Part shown: piece after piece, positions 50,816 to 60,130 of the stretch
How the letters are laid out: every line of letters starts with the position of its first letter
Position numbering within the stretch: position 1 is the first letter of the stretch
Assembly (NCBI GenBank): GCA_029203165.1
Contig: CP119308.1
Location: 3,410,001-3,474,000 of the forward strand
Reading direction: 5' to 3'
Origin: Candidatus Microbacterium colombiense
Lineage (GTDB): Bacteria > Actinomycetota > Actinomycetes > Actinomycetales > Microbacteriaceae
DNA length: 64,000 nucleotides
The notes under the pieces: model-generated
Databases searched by the model: none
Seen by the model: only the letters and a program-made list of their open reading frames with translations
Told to the model about the DNA's origin: nothing
Program-made: the position numbers and the translations under genes

Positions 50816-51666
50816 GATTTCTCCTGGGTGGTCGGCGCGGACGAGTGCCGCCCGCGCGGAAGGATCAACGGGGATCCGGTATCGGGGTCGGGAATGATGC
50901 GGGAACGCAGACCGAAGACGTCCTGCACGAGCTGCTCGGTCAACACGTCGCCGGGCGCCCCCTCGGCGACCAGCCGGCCCTCGCTCAGCACAAGGAGACG
51001 ATCGGCGTAGGCCGCGGCCTGCTCGAGGTCGTGCAACACCATCACGATGCTCTTCGCCGAGGAGCGTCGCAGATCGATGAGAAGGTCGAGCACCTCGATC
51101 TGGTGCGCGATGTCGAGGTAGGTGGTCGGCTCGTCGAGCAGCAGCAGAGAGGTCTCCTGCGCGAGCGCCATCGCGATCCAGACACGCTGGCGCTGGCCGC
51201 CGGAGAGCGCATCGACCGGGCGGTCGGCCAGGGCCGCCGTACCCGTCACCTGGAGGGCGTGCGCGACGACGCGGAGGTCCTGATCGAGCGAGCGTCGGAA
51301 CGCCCGGCCATGCGGGTGGCGTCCGCGCGAGACGAGGTCCGCGACCGTGATGCCCTCGGGCGCGAGTGGACTCTGCGGCAGCACACCCAAACGCTGTGCG
51401 ATGGCTCTGCTGGACAGCGTGTTCAGGGCCGTGCCGTCGAGCAGCACCCGCCCGCTCTGCACCGGGAGCAGCCGGGCGAGAGCTTTGAGCAGCGTCGACT
51501 TGCCGCTCGCGTTGGGACCGACGAGCGCCGTGATCGAGCCCTCGGGAAAGGCGACGTCGAGGCCGTCGATCACGAGACGGGAGTCGTATCCGACGCTGAT
51601 GCCCTCGGCCCGGAGAATCTCGGCAGGCGGCGTCATGCCGGCGATGATGTGCGGTGTGCCGGTCAT
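50812..51666 (-). CDS. Iron-siderophore ABC transporter ATPase (284 aa)
   Basis: A FepC-type ATPase: VGPNASGKSTLLKALARLL (Walker A), LGVLPQSPLAPEGITVADLVSRGRHPH, LSGGQRQRVWIAMALAQ (signature) and LLLLDEPTTYLDIAHQ (Walker B), the TYLDIAHQ form being typical of iron-siderophore systems. GGAGGAG precedes the ATG at 51666, which also overlaps the permease stop. Energises uptake through the two permeases. Confidence 0.94.
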   Translation of the reverse strand: MTGTPHIIAGMTPPAEILRAEGISVGYDSRLVIDGLDVAFPEGSITALVGPNASGKSTLLKALARLLPVQSGRVLLDGTALNTLSSRAIAQRLGVLPQSPLAPEGITVADLVSRGRHPHGRAFRRSLDQDLRVVAHALQVTGTAALADRPVDALSGGQRQRVWIAMALAQETSLLLLDEPTTYLDIAHQIEVLDLLIDLRRSSAKSIVMVLHDLEQAAAYADRLLVLSEGRLVAEGAPGDVLTEQLVQDVFGLRSRIIPDPDTGSPLILPRGRHSSAPTTQEKS

Positions 51667-52697
51667 GATGGTCTCCTCCGACCGTGGACGAGCAGGTAGA
51701 TCAGCGCGGGGGCACCGATCACGGCCGTGATGCTCCCGGTGGGCACCGGCGAGATGAACGGCGCGGTCTGCGCGATCAGGTCGGCGGCCAGCACGATCAC
51801 GGCTCCGACGAGCGCGGCGGCGACCGCCGCATCCGCGCGCCGGACCAGTCGTGCGGCGAGAGGGCCCGACACCAGCGCGACGAAGCCGATCGGGCCGGTG
51901 ATGCTCGTCGCGATCGCCGCCAACCCGGCACCCAGCAGCAGGCTGGCGAAGCGCAGTCGGGAGACACGGGTACCGAGCGCCGCCGCGAGATCGTCGCCGA
52001 GCGCGAACGTTCGCAGCCCCCGCGACGCGGCTGCCAACCCGGCGCCGCCGATCATGAGCGTGAGCGCAAGCGCCCAGACACCCGGCCAGTCGGCACCGCC
52101 GAGCGATCCGATCATCCAGCGCAGGGCGCGCTCCACACTCATCTCGTCGGCGCGGGTCACCAGGTAGGTCGTGACCGCGCTCGCGCACGCCCCGATACCG
52201 ATTCCCACGAGCACGAGCCGATACGGGCTCACCCCACGGTGCCAGCTGAGCAGGAACACGAGGGCAGCGACGCCGACGGCCCCGACGACGGCGCTCACCT
52301 GCACGCCCACCCCGACGACGCCGAGGGTGAGCACGGCAGTGGCCGCCGCAGAAGCGCCCGCAGAGATGCCGAGGATGTCAGGGGTGGCCAGCACGTTGCC
52401 CACCAGCCGTTGGTACAGGTGCCCGGCGAGTCCGAACAGCGCACCCGCGAGCAGTGCCACGAGGGCGCGCGGGACGCGCGTCTCGAACACGACGTAGGCG
52501 GCGAGCCCGTCTCCCCGTCCGAACGCCGCCGGGATCATGTCGGCGAGCAGGATCTCTGCCGAGCCCGCGATCAGCACCTCAGCGGCGGCGAGCATCAGGA
52601 TTGCGGCCCCCAGGCCGACGCAGACCAAAAGCATGCGCCTGCGTTGCTGCCGTCTGTCGCGGTGCAGGAGCGACAGGAGAACCGCCGAGTCGCTCAT
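51663..52697 (-). CDS. Iron-siderophore ABC transporter permease, FecD-like (344 aa)
   Basis: A FecCD-family permease with eight to ten helices. ETRVPRALVALLAGALFGLAGHLYQ is the family pattern, followed by LATPDILGISAGASAAAT and the ATPase contact loop ALGTRVSRLRFASLLL; SITGPIGFVALVSGPLAARLV is also conserved. The ATG at 52697 overlaps the upstream permease stop; a longer in-frame extension is shadow. Confidence 0.93.
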   Translation of the reverse strand: MSDSAVLLSLLHRDRRQQRRRMLLVCVGLGAAILMLAAAEVLIAGSAEILLADMIPAAFGRGDGLAAYVVFETRVPRALVALLAGALFGLAGHLYQRLVGNVLATPDILGISAGASAAATAVLTLGVVGVGVQVSAVVGAVGVAALVFLLSWHRGVSPYRLVLVGIGIGACASAVTTYLVTRADEMSVERALRWMIGSLGGADWPGVWALALTLMIGGAGLAAASRGLRTFALGDDLAAALGTRVSRLRFASLLLGAGLAAIATSITGPIGFVALVSGPLAARLVRRADAAVAAALVGAVIVLAADLIAQTAPFISPVPTGSITAVIGAPALIYLLVHGRRRPS

Positions 52698-53773
52698 GCC
52701 GGCACCACCCGCCGTCCGCGTGCGAGGGCGACGAAGACGGGCGCCCCGATCACCGCGGTCGCGATCGCGACCTGCAGTTCGCCGTTGCCCGGCACCAACC
52801 GGCAGGCCACGTCGGCGATGAGCAGCAGGGCCGCACCGCACAGCGCACCGTACGGCAGCAGCCAGCGATGGTCGCCACCGACCAGTAGCCGGGCCGTGTG
52901 CGCGCCGATCAGGCCGACGAACGCCACGGGGCCGACCGCGGACGTCGCCGTCGCGCACAGCACCACGGCGACCAGCGCTCCACCCAGCTGCCAGCGTCTC
53001 ACGGCGAGGCCGAGCCCCTCCGCTACCTCCTCACCGAGCGCGAGCGCATTGAGCGGGCGACCGAGCGGCACCGCGAGGAGCAGGCCGCACAGGGCGAACG
53101 GCCAGATCTCGTCGATGACTCCCCCACGCCCGTTCAGCTGCCCTACCGACCAGTAGTTGTAGTGCGCGTACACGGCGGTGTCGCGCACGATGAGCAGCGT
53201 GATCAGAGACCCCAGGATCGCCGACATCGCCGCACCCGCGATCACCAGACTGATCGTGGTGCTAGCGGCGAGGCTCGCCAGCCGGGCGATCGCGAGCACG
53301 ACGGCGGCGGCCGTGACGGCTGACCCAGCCAGGGCCCACCAGAAGTACGACGACGCGCCACGCACGCCGAAGAACAGGATGCCGATCAGCACGGCGAAGG
53401 CTGCGCCGAGCTCGATGCCGAGAACACCCGGATCGGCGAGCGGGTTGCGCGTGAGCGCCTGCATGATGACACCGGACGCGCCGAGGCTCGCTCCGACGAG
53501 CAGCGCGAGGATCGCGCGCGGCATCCGTTCGGTGGTGATCACGAGCGCCTCGTAGTCGTCCGCAGGGCGCACCCCGAGGAGTGTCTCGACGACGGTTGTC
53601 GGCGCGATGTCGCGCGCACCCAGTGCGAGGCTCAGCACGACGCCCACCAGTGTGAGCGCGATCAGGCCGAGCAGACCCCACAGCCGGCGGCGACCGCGCG
53701 TCGCGACCAGCACATGCAGCCGATCATCGAGAGCGGTCGGATCCATCGAGATCCGGGCAGCAGCAGAGGGCAC
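52694..53773 (-). CDS. Iron-siderophore ABC transporter permease, FecC-like, first gene of the operon (359 aa)
   Basis: The partner FecCD permease: RMPRAILALLVGASLGASG, MQALTRNPLADPGVLGIELGA, and GPVAFVGLIGAHTARLLVGGDH all match. The GTG at 53773 is preferred because a TACGCT -10 box lies six bases upstream (leaderless), overlapped by the iron box; an ATG nine codons further in is the alternative. Heads the permease-permease-ATPase-lipoprotein-SIP operon. Confidence 0.92.
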   Translation of the reverse strand: MPSAAARISMDPTALDDRLHVLVATRGRRRLWGLLGLIALTLVGVVLSLALGARDIAPTTVVETLLGVRPADDYEALVITTERMPRAILALLVGASLGASGVIMQALTRNPLADPGVLGIELGAAFAVLIGILFFGVRGASSYFWWALAGSAVTAAAVVLAIARLASLAASTTISLVIAGAAMSAILGSLITLLIVRDTAVYAHYNYWSVGQLNGRGGVIDEIWPFALCGLLLAVPLGRPLNALALGEEVAEGLGLAVRRWQLGGALVAVVLCATATSAVGPVAFVGLIGAHTARLLVGGDHRWLLPYGALCGAALLLIADVACRLVPGNGELQVAIATAVIGAPVFVALARGRRVVPA

Positions 53774-53779
53774 GTGATG

Positions 53780-53797
53780 AGCGTAGGCTTACCTAAC
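53780..53797 (-). promoter_or_regulatory. DtxR/IdeR-like iron box over the -10 of the siderophore operon
   Basis: GTTAGGTAAGCCTACGCT on the minus strand matches the first half of the DtxR/IdeR consensus and contains the -10 TACGCT. The divergent AraC gene starts 35 bases away and may be controlled from the same site. Confidence 0.65.
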
Positions 53798-53831
53798 AAC
53801 CCCCTCTCCCACTCAGCGATCGAGGAGTCCC

Positions 53832-54554
53832 ATGGAGCGCTCACCCGTCGTCGCGCCTGATCTCGACGACGTGGAGCACTGGGGTCATCCTCCGCATCTG
53901 CACATGTGCGGACAGCTCGTGACGGCCATCACCGGCTCCGGCGTGCTGCGCATCGATGAGCAGGACTGCACCTTCGACACGGCGACCGCGATCTGGGTAC
54001 CGCCACGCGTGCTGCACTCGGGCGAGTTCGCCGCCGATCTGCTGCCGCTCGCCATCGACCTCGACGACGCGTCCCTGCCACAGGAAACGCGGCTGGTCAC
54101 CATCGATGCCGATCTGCGATCGCTGCTGTTGGCCTGGGCACGCGATCACGACAGCGCACGCAACCGCGACCGCGAGACCCGGATCGCCACCGCACTGCGG
54201 AGTTCCCCGGCGCTGCGCCGGCCCCTGCGACTGCCCACCGGGTCATTGACCCGACCGGTGATGGAACACCTTCGCCTCACCCCCGCCGTCGTCCCCCCGC
54301 TCGCGGAGTGGTCACGCCGGCTGCATGCCTCGGTGGCCACGATCCGCCGAGCCTTCCTCTCGGAGACCGGCTCACCGTACTCGGAGTGGACCACGCTGTT
54401 CCGACTGGAGTTGTCGATCGTGCCCCTGCGCGCAGGAGAGCCGGTGGCCGCCGTCGCGCGATCGATGGGCTTCAGCTCGAACGGCTATACACTCGCCTTC
54501 CGCCGGTGGACCGGCCAGACGCCCTCGGAGTACCGCGCGACCCTCGGTCGCTGA
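53832..54554 (+). CDS. AraC-family regulator with cupin domain (240 aa)
   Basis: The N-terminal 100 residues are a cupin ligand-sensing domain (HWGHPPHLHMCGQLVTAITG then WVPPRVLHSGEF), and the C-terminal part has two AraC helix-turn-helix units (LHASVATIRRAFLSETGSPYSEW and AVARSMGFSSNGYTLAFRRWTGQTP). GAGGAG precedes the ATG. Divergent from the siderophore operon, so it probably activates it when a ferric siderophore is bound, like other uptake-linked AraC proteins. Confidence 0.88.
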   Translation: MERSPVVAPDLDDVEHWGHPPHLHMCGQLVTAITGSGVLRIDEQDCTFDTATAIWVPPRVLHSGEFAADLLPLAIDLDDASLPQETRLVTIDADLRSLLLAWARDHDSARNRDRETRIATALRSSPALRRPLRLPTGSLTRPVMEHLRLTPAVVPPLAEWSRRLHASVATIRRAFLSETGSPYSEWTTLFRLELSIVPLRAGEPVAAVARSMGFSSNGYTLAFRRWTGQTPSEYRATLGR

Positions 54555-54579
54555 CCCGCCACGCGGCGCCGATCTCAGG

Positions 54580-55680
54580 TCAGCGGCGTGCCAGCGCAGC
54601 GCCGGCGTCGCGCAACCAGCGCGCGGGCTCCGCGAGCGCGGCGGCAGAAGATCCTGCGAGGTCGGTGAGCGAGGCGGATGCCGCGAACAGCGCCGTGTCG
54701 GCATCCGCGGTGATGCGCCCGGCTGCGAGCAGGGCGACGGCCCCGGACTCCGCGGCGAGCGACGCCAGGAATGAAGGCACCTTGCCGTCGCCGGACTGAC
54801 CGTCGTACGAGCCCTCCCCCGTGATGACGACATCAGCCCCGGCGATCGCTTCGGCCAGTCCGATGAGTGCGGCGACCTCGGCCGCTCCGGGCGCGAGCAC
54901 CCCACCCCAGACCACGAGCGCGCCTCCGGTCGCTCCGGCCGCGCCACTGCCGGGAAGCGCGGCATCGAGCCCGAGCAGTTCGGCGAGCCGGGCGAGAGCA
55001 CTGTCGACGCGCGTGATGTCCGCCTCGGCGACGAGCCCCTTCTGCGGACCGAACACGGCGGCGGCACCCCGCGGCCCGGTCACCGGGTTCGTCACATCGG
55101 TGAGCACGCGCACCTCTGGCGCCGGGCGCAGAGCGCTCAGATCGACCGACGCGATGTGGTCGAGTCCGCGTGCTCCGCGCGGCACGGGCCGGCCCGCCTG
55201 ATCGAGGAATCGTGCGCCGAGGGCGGTGAGCATCCCGGTGCCCCCGTCGGTCGAGGCGCTCGAGCCGATGCCGACCACGAGACGCGAGACGCCGTGGTCG
55301 AGAGCGGCGGCGATGGCCTGGCCGAACCCGGTCGTGTCGGCATCCCAGGGGCGCAGCTCGTCCAGCAACTCGATGCCCGAGGTCGAACCCAGGTCGACGA
55401 CCGCGGTGCCCTGCGGCGCATCGTCGGTGGGCGGCAGCAGCAGCCAGGCCGACTCGATCGGCCTTCCGGCGGGTCCGTCGACGGTCACGGGCATGCGGCG
55501 GGCTCCGGGCACGGCCGCCGCGAATGCCGCGACGGTCCCCTCTCCGCCGTCTGCCATCGGGCGGTGCACGAACTCCGCCTCCGGTTCCACCGAGGCCCAG
55601 CCCTGCGCGAGCGCGGCGGCCGCATCGGCGGCTGTGATCGTTCCCTTGAAGCTGTCGGGCGCCAACACCACGCGGGTCAT
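54580..55680 (-). CDS. Glycerate kinase (366 aa)
   Basis: The GlxK/GarK family: VVLAPDSFKGTITAADAA at the start, RPMADGGEGTVAAFAAA, and STDGGTGMLTALGARFLD are diagnostic; a VITGEGSYDGQSGDGK motif binds ATP. Phosphorylates D-glycerate to 2- or 3-phosphoglycerate. Its ATG overlaps the LacI gene stop by four bases, so it is the last gene of the catabolic operon and implies that glycerate is an end product of that pathway. Confidence 0.93.
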   Translation of the reverse strand: MTRVVLAPDSFKGTITAADAAAALAQGWASVEPEAEFVHRPMADGGEGTVAAFAAAVPGARRMPVTVDGPAGRPIESAWLLLPPTDDAPQGTAVVDLGSTSGIELLDELRPWDADTTGFGQAIAAALDHGVSRLVVGIGSSASTDGGTGMLTALGARFLDQAGRPVPRGARGLDHIASVDLSALRPAPEVRVLTDVTNPVTGPRGAAAVFGPQKGLVAEADITRVDSALARLAELLGLDAALPGSGAAGATGGALVVWGGVLAPGAAEVAALIGLAEAIAGADVVITGEGSYDGQSGDGKVPSFLASLAAESGAVALLAAGRITADADTALFAASASLTDLAGSSAAALAEPARWLRDAGAALARR

Positions 55681-56741
55681 GACCGCACCCCCGGCGTGCT
55701 CTCCCGCACGATGACGTCGAGCGGCAGCGGAGTCTGGGCCCAGTCGGCATCGACCGTGGCGCGGAAGGCCTGGTAGCCGACCTCACTCAGCGGCACCCGC
55801 ACCGTGCTCAGCGCGGGCGACACGTCGCGGGCGCTGGGCACGTCGTCGAAGCCGCACACCGCGATGTCGGCGCCGACCTCGCGGCCCGCCTCCCGGATCG
55901 CCGACATCGCACCGATAGCGACGACATCGCTGATGCCGAAGACGAGGGTTCCCGCCGGCACGCCGTCGCGGAGCGCGTCGGTCATCTCGGCATCCCCCGA
56001 CTCGCGGCGGAAGTCGCCCCGGCGAACCTGATCGACCGTCCCGCCGCCGGCTTCGAACCCGCTGCGGAATCCGGCCAGACGCTCATCCGAGGTGCGCACA
56101 CCCTCGGCCGCGCAGAGGGCGATCGCCGACCGATACCCGAGCGCGGCCATCCGTCGGCCGAGGTCCGTGGCTCCCGCGCGGTTGTCGATCTCGACGTGGC
56201 GCCCGTTCCCCGTGGCGCCGAAGTCGACGATACGACCGCCCACGCGGGCGAACTCGGCGAGCTCCTTGGCGGTGTCGCCGTCGGCCGGAGCCTGCACCGG
56301 GGATGCGGCGAGAATGAGTCCACGTGGTCGCTGTCCGCGCAGCGCGCGCACGATGCGCGCCTCGCGGGCGGGGTCGCGTTCGGTCACCGCGATCGTGACG
56401 ACCAGGCCCTGCTCGTCGGCGCCGCGGGCGACCCCGGAGGCGATCAGGCCGAAGTAGGGGTCGGCGATGTCGGCGACCAGCAGGGCGATCACGGGTGACG
56501 ATCCGCGGGCCGTCGCCTGCGCCGAGACGTTGGCCGTGTAGCCGAGTTCGGATGCCGCACGCTCCACGCGCTCGCGGAACGATTCGGCCACCGTGCGCTC
56601 CGAGCCGTTCAGCACCCGCGACGCGGTCGCGAGCGAGACACCGGCGGCATGCGCCACGTCATGCAGCGTGGCCGCGGCACTGCGTGCAGACCGGGGCGAG
56701 CGTCGGGAAGGGCCATCCGTGCGCGACGCGGGCGTTTCCAT
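55677..56741 (-). CDS. LacI-family regulator of the catabolic operon (354 aa)
   Basis: The N-terminal helix-turn-helix TLHDVAHAAGVSLATASRVL is standard, with a sugar-binding core (VIALLVADIADPYFGLIASG, VFGISDVVAIGAMSAIREAG, VCGFDDVPSARDVSP). The 20 residues before the HTH are basic and disordered. Ten bases after the isomerase gene, within the operon. The operator at 60039-60052 in front of the first gene is its most likely target. Confidence 0.9.
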   Translation of the reverse strand: METPASRTDGPSRRSPRSARSAAATLHDVAHAAGVSLATASRVLNGSERTVAESFRERVERAASELGYTANVSAQATARGSSPVIALLVADIADPYFGLIASGVARGADEQGLVVTIAVTERDPAREARIVRALRGQRPRGLILAASPVQAPADGDTAKELAEFARVGGRIVDFGATGNGRHVEIDNRAGATDLGRRMAALGYRSAIALCAAEGVRTSDERLAGFRSGFEAGGGTVDQVRRGDFRRESGDAEMTDALRDGVPAGTLVFGISDVVAIGAMSAIREAGREVGADIAVCGFDDVPSARDVSPALSTVRVPLSEVGYQAFRATVDADWAQTPLPLDVIVRESTPGVRS

Positions 56742-56750
56742 GCCCAGAGC

Positions 56751-57644
56751 CTATCGGGGAGCACGCGTCCGGCCCGCGGAGGGCAGATGCGGGGACACCG
56801 CCGCCGCGAAGCTCTCGACCGTTCGGCGCACGACGTGGGCGGGGTCATCCGCCCAGACGTCGGCGTGGAAGATCTCCACCTCGATGTCGCGGTCATAGCC
56901 CGTGGCGATCACAGCACGGGTGAGCGCCTCGAAATCGATCACGCCCTCGCCGGGATAGTGACGCGACAGCAGCACATCGGCGGCCAGCGGGGTCTTCCAG
57001 TCGCACACCTGGTACGTCGCGATGCGCCCCTCGCGACCCGCGCGCGCGATCTGCTCCGACACCTGCGGGTCCCACCAGATGTGGAACGTGTCGACCGCGG
57101 CTCCGACCACGTGCGGCTCGAAGTCCGCGGCGATGTCGAGCGCCTGGCCGAGAGTCGACACCACGGCACGATCGGCGGCGTACATCGGATGCAGCGGCTC
57201 GATCGCGAGTGTCACCCCTGCGGCCTCGGCGTCGGAGGCGAGCGCGCCGATCGCATCGCGCACGCGCTCCCGCGCCCCGATGAGGTCGCGTGATCCGGCC
57301 GGCAGCCCGCCGGCGACCAGCACCAGCACAGCTGTCGAACCCGCGGCACCGGCGGCGGCGAGCGTCGCGGTCTCCTCGATCGCCCTCCGGTTGTCATCCA
57401 GCGCCGCAGCGCGTTCCGGGCCCGCGGGGAGCGTGAAGAAGCCTCCGCGGCAGTGCGTCGAGAAACGCAGGCCGGAGTCGTTCAGCATGCGCGCGGCCAC
57501 GTCGAGTCCGACCTCGCCGACGGGCTCGCGCCAGAGCCCGATCGACGACACCCCGGCCTCGGCCGTGACGCGCAGTGCCTCGGCCAGACTCGCGTGCTTG
57601 ATCGTGGCCTGATTGATCGACAGGCGCGGATCCACGGCGGTCAT
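56751..57644 (-). CDS. Sugar phosphate isomerase/epimerase, xylose isomerase-like barrel (297 aa)
   Basis: An AP-endonuclease-2/xylose isomerase TIM barrel: SIGLWREPVGEVGLD, AIEPLHPMYAAD with the metal-binding Glu, AAVDTFHIWWD with Asp/His, and DIEVEIFHADVW with the last Glu. The metal site looks intact. The four-base overlap with the DUF993 gene ties it to that pathway. Precise substrate unknown; likely a keto-sugar or inositol-type intermediate. Confidence 0.85.
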   Translation of the reverse strand: MTAVDPRLSINQATIKHASLAEALRVTAEAGVSSIGLWREPVGEVGLDVAARMLNDSGLRFSTHCRGGFFTLPAGPERAAALDDNRRAIEETATLAAAGAAGSTAVLVLVAGGLPAGSRDLIGARERVRDAIGALASDAEAAGVTLAIEPLHPMYAADRAVVSTLGQALDIAADFEPHVVGAAVDTFHIWWDPQVSEQIARAGREGRIATYQVCDWKTPLAADVLLSRHYPGEGVIDFEALTRAVIATGYDRDIEVEIFHADVWADDPAHVVRRTVESFAAAVSPHLPSAGRTRAPR

Positions 57645-58828
57645 GCGTCGATGCCGTTCAGTCGCAGCATCCCGTGCCAGCGCTCGCGCGCGAGTTCCGG
57701 CTGCTCGAGTGCGAGTGCCGTGTTCGCCAGCTCGACGATCCGGCTCAGGTGCGGCAGGCTCCGAGCGGAGTGGAGGCCGGCGACCATCTGGAAAGCGGGC
57801 TGGTGCCCGTTCAGCCAGGCGAGGAACGCGACACCCGTCTTGTAGAAGAACGTCGGTGCGGCGAACACCTGACGGCTGAGCTCCTCGGTCGGCCCGAGGA
57901 TGCGCAGGTACCCCTGGGCGTCTCCGGCGTCGAGTGCCTGGATCGCCACCGACGCCACGGGGGCGATCGCGGCGAAGGCGCCGAGCAGGGCGTCGGAGTG
58001 GCCGTCGCCCTGACCGACCTCGTCGCCGCCGATCAGGCCGACGTAGTTGAAGTCGTCACCGGTGAACATGCGCACGCCGCGGGTCGATTCGAGCGAGTGC
58101 AGGCGCTCGCGCACCGAGATCTCGGATGCGGCGTCGAGCAGGCTCATCTTCACACCCGCGACCGCTCCGGGGTTCTCGGCGATGATCTCCAGCAGCACGG
58201 CGGACGCGGTCTGCCAATCCGAGGCACCGAAGTATCCGGCGAGCTCCGGATCGAAGGCCGTGCCGAGCCAGTGCAGCACGACCGGAGTCGTGGCCGACGC
58301 GAGCACCTCGCGGTACACGCGCCGATAGTCGTCAGCACTCGTCGCGACCCGGGCCAGATGCCGGGAGGCCATGAGGACCGGGCCCGCACCCTGCTCCTCG
58401 GTGAAGTGCAGCTGCTCCTTGTACGCGTCGATCACCTGGTCGAGCGAGAGGTGGGATTCGCCGACGTGGTCGGTGTTGACCCCGACCACGACCGAGCCGC
58501 CCTCTTCCCGGGCGACCTCGGCGCTGCGCGCGATCAGCTCGCGCGTCGCCGCGGCGTCGAGGCCCATGTTCCGCTGGGCGGTGTCCATGGCGTCGGCGAC
58601 GCCGAGCCCCCACGAGTACACGTGTCGACGGAACGCGAGCGTCGCATCCCAGTCGATGTCGGCGGGCTGCCCCGGGGTGTTGTCGGCCGAGACGCGCGGC
58701 ACCACGTGGGCGGCGGCGTACGCGATGCGGCTGCGCAGGGGCGATGCCGGGCGCGCAGAGGCGCCCGAGTCGTTCAGCGCGACGTCGCGGGTCTCACCCG
58801 AGGCGTCCAGCAGGCGGAGGGTGCTCAT
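57641..58828 (-). CDS. DUF993 family protein, DapA-superfamily aldolase-like (395 aa)
   Basis: DUF993 proteins are related to dihydrodipicolinate synthase/aldolases. SRIAYAAAHVVPRVSADNTPG, VVVGVNTDHVGESHLSLDQ and TPVVLHWLGTAFDPELAGYFG are typical, and AVAGVKMSLLDA supplies the Lys in the position of the Schiff-base Lys. FTGDDFNYVGLIGGDEVGQGDGHSDALLG follows. Probably a lyase or aldolase for an oxidised sugar. Seven bases separate it from the dehydrogenase gene. Confidence 0.82.
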   Translation of the reverse strand: MSTLRLLDASGETRDVALNDSGASARPASPLRSRIAYAAAHVVPRVSADNTPGQPADIDWDATLAFRRHVYSWGLGVADAMDTAQRNMGLDAAATRELIARSAEVAREEGGSVVVGVNTDHVGESHLSLDQVIDAYKEQLHFTEEQGAGPVLMASRHLARVATSADDYRRVYREVLASATTPVVLHWLGTAFDPELAGYFGASDWQTASAVLLEIIAENPGAVAGVKMSLLDAASEISVRERLHSLESTRGVRMFTGDDFNYVGLIGGDEVGQGDGHSDALLGAFAAIAPVASVAIQALDAGDAQGYLRILGPTEELSRQVFAAPTFFYKTGVAFLAWLNGHQPAFQMVAGLHSARSLPHLSRIVELANTALALEQPELARERWHGMLRLNGIDA

Positions 58829-58835
58829 GCGCGCC

Positions 58836-59999
58836 TCAACCCAGGGTCAGCGGCTCGAGGGCGATCTTGCGACCCTCGGCGCTCGAGGTGAGACCGGCCT
58901 CGGCGAACTGCACGCCGCGGGCTCCCGCGAGCAGATCGAACGGGTAGTGCGTGCCCAGCACGTAGGAGGTGAGGTACTCCTCCCACTGCTGGCGGAAGCC
59001 GTTGAGGAACACGTCGTTGGTCGGCACGTTCTGCCAGTCCGCGTCGTAGTCGCGGGTGTCTTCCAGGTCGGGGTTCCACACCGGCTTCGGCGTGGCGTTG
59101 CGGGGCTGGATCTTCGCACCGAAGAGCCCGACCACGGCCGACCCGTGAGTGCCGTCGACCTGGAACTCCACGAGCTCGTCACGGTTGACCCGCACGGTCC
59201 AGCTCGAGTTGATCTCGGCGACGATCCCGCCCGCGATCTCGAAGATGCCGTAGGCGGCGTCCTCCGCGGTCGCGGTGTACTTATCGCCGTTCTCGTCCCA
59301 CCTCTCGGGAATGTGCGTCGCCGCCTGTGCATAGACGCTGGTGACCTCGCCGAACAGGTTCTCCAGCACGTAGTTCCAGTGCGGGAACATGTCGGAGATG
59401 ATGCCGCCGCCGTCTTCCGTACGGTAGTTCCAGCTCGGACGCTGAGCGGGCTGCCAGTCGCCCTCGAACACCCAGTAGCCGAACTCGCCGCGCACCGACA
59501 GGATGCGACCGAAGAAGCCAGAGTCGATCAGGCGCTTGAGCTTCTGGAGGCCGGGCAGGTACAGCTTGTCGTGCACCACGCCCGTCTTGACCCCGGCGCT
59601 TTGCGCGAGGCGCGCGAGCTCGAGCGCCTCGTCGAGGCTCTCGGCGGTGGGCTTCTCGGTGTAGATCGCCTTGCCGGCCGCGATGGCCTTGCGGATGGCG
59701 GTGGCGCGGGCCTTCGACACGAGGAAGTCGGCGTAGACCTCCCACTGCGGGTCGGCGAGGGCGGCATCGAGGTCGGTCGTCCAGTCATCGATGCCGTGGA
59801 GAGCTGCGAGCTCGGCGAGCTTCTGCTCGCTGCGGCCGACGAGGATCGGCTTGACCGTGACACGGGTGCCGTCGGGCAGCTCGATGCCGCCCTGCTCGCG
59901 GATCGCGAGGATCGACCGCACGAGGTGCTGCCGGTAGCCCATGCGCCCGGAGACGCCGTTCATGATGATCCCGATCTCGCGGGTGCTCGCCTGTGACAT
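58836..59999 (-). CDS. Gfo/Idh/MocA-family oxidoreductase, first gene of the catabolic operon (387 aa)
   Basis: A dehydrogenase with N-terminal Rossmann fold (IGIIMNGVSGRMGYRQHLV) and the family EKP motif (AIYTEKPTAESLDEAL), whose Lys is catalytic. The C-terminal domain includes WNYRTEDGGGIISDMFPHW. It likely oxidises a sugar or cyclitol with NAD(P). GAGAACGGA precedes the ATG. The LacI-type operator 40-53 bases upstream should repress the operon without inducer. No transporter belongs to the operon. Confidence 0.9.
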   Translation of the reverse strand: MSQASTREIGIIMNGVSGRMGYRQHLVRSILAIREQGGIELPDGTRVTVKPILVGRSEQKLAELAALHGIDDWTTDLDAALADPQWEVYADFLVSKARATAIRKAIAAGKAIYTEKPTAESLDEALELARLAQSAGVKTGVVHDKLYLPGLQKLKRLIDSGFFGRILSVRGEFGYWVFEGDWQPAQRPSWNYRTEDGGGIISDMFPHWNYVLENLFGEVTSVYAQAATHIPERWDENGDKYTATAEDAAYGIFEIAGGIVAEINSSWTVRVNRDELVEFQVDGTHGSAVVGLFGAKIQPRNATPKPVWNPDLEDTRDYDADWQNVPTNDVFLNGFRQQWEEYLTSYVLGTHYPFDLLAGARGVQFAEAGLTSSAEGRKIALEPLTLG

Positions 60000-60038
60000 C
60001 GATCGTCCGTTCTCTGTGAAGTCGCCGCGCCCTTCGTG

Positions 60039-60052
60039 GGTAAGCGCTTTCC
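60039..60052. promoter_or_regulatory. LacI-family operator of the catabolic operon
   Basis: GGTAAGCGCTTTCC is a near-perfect palindrome centred on GCGC, like the AAGCGCTT core of LacI-family operators. It lies 39 bases upstream of the first ATG of the operon (minus strand). Confidence 0.7.
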
Positions 60053-60130
60053 GAGATCATGACACGAGGCAGGGCGGTTCCGCAACAGCGCGCATCGCCT
60101 GGGCGGCGGGCAGCCGACAGCAGCGGGCGG

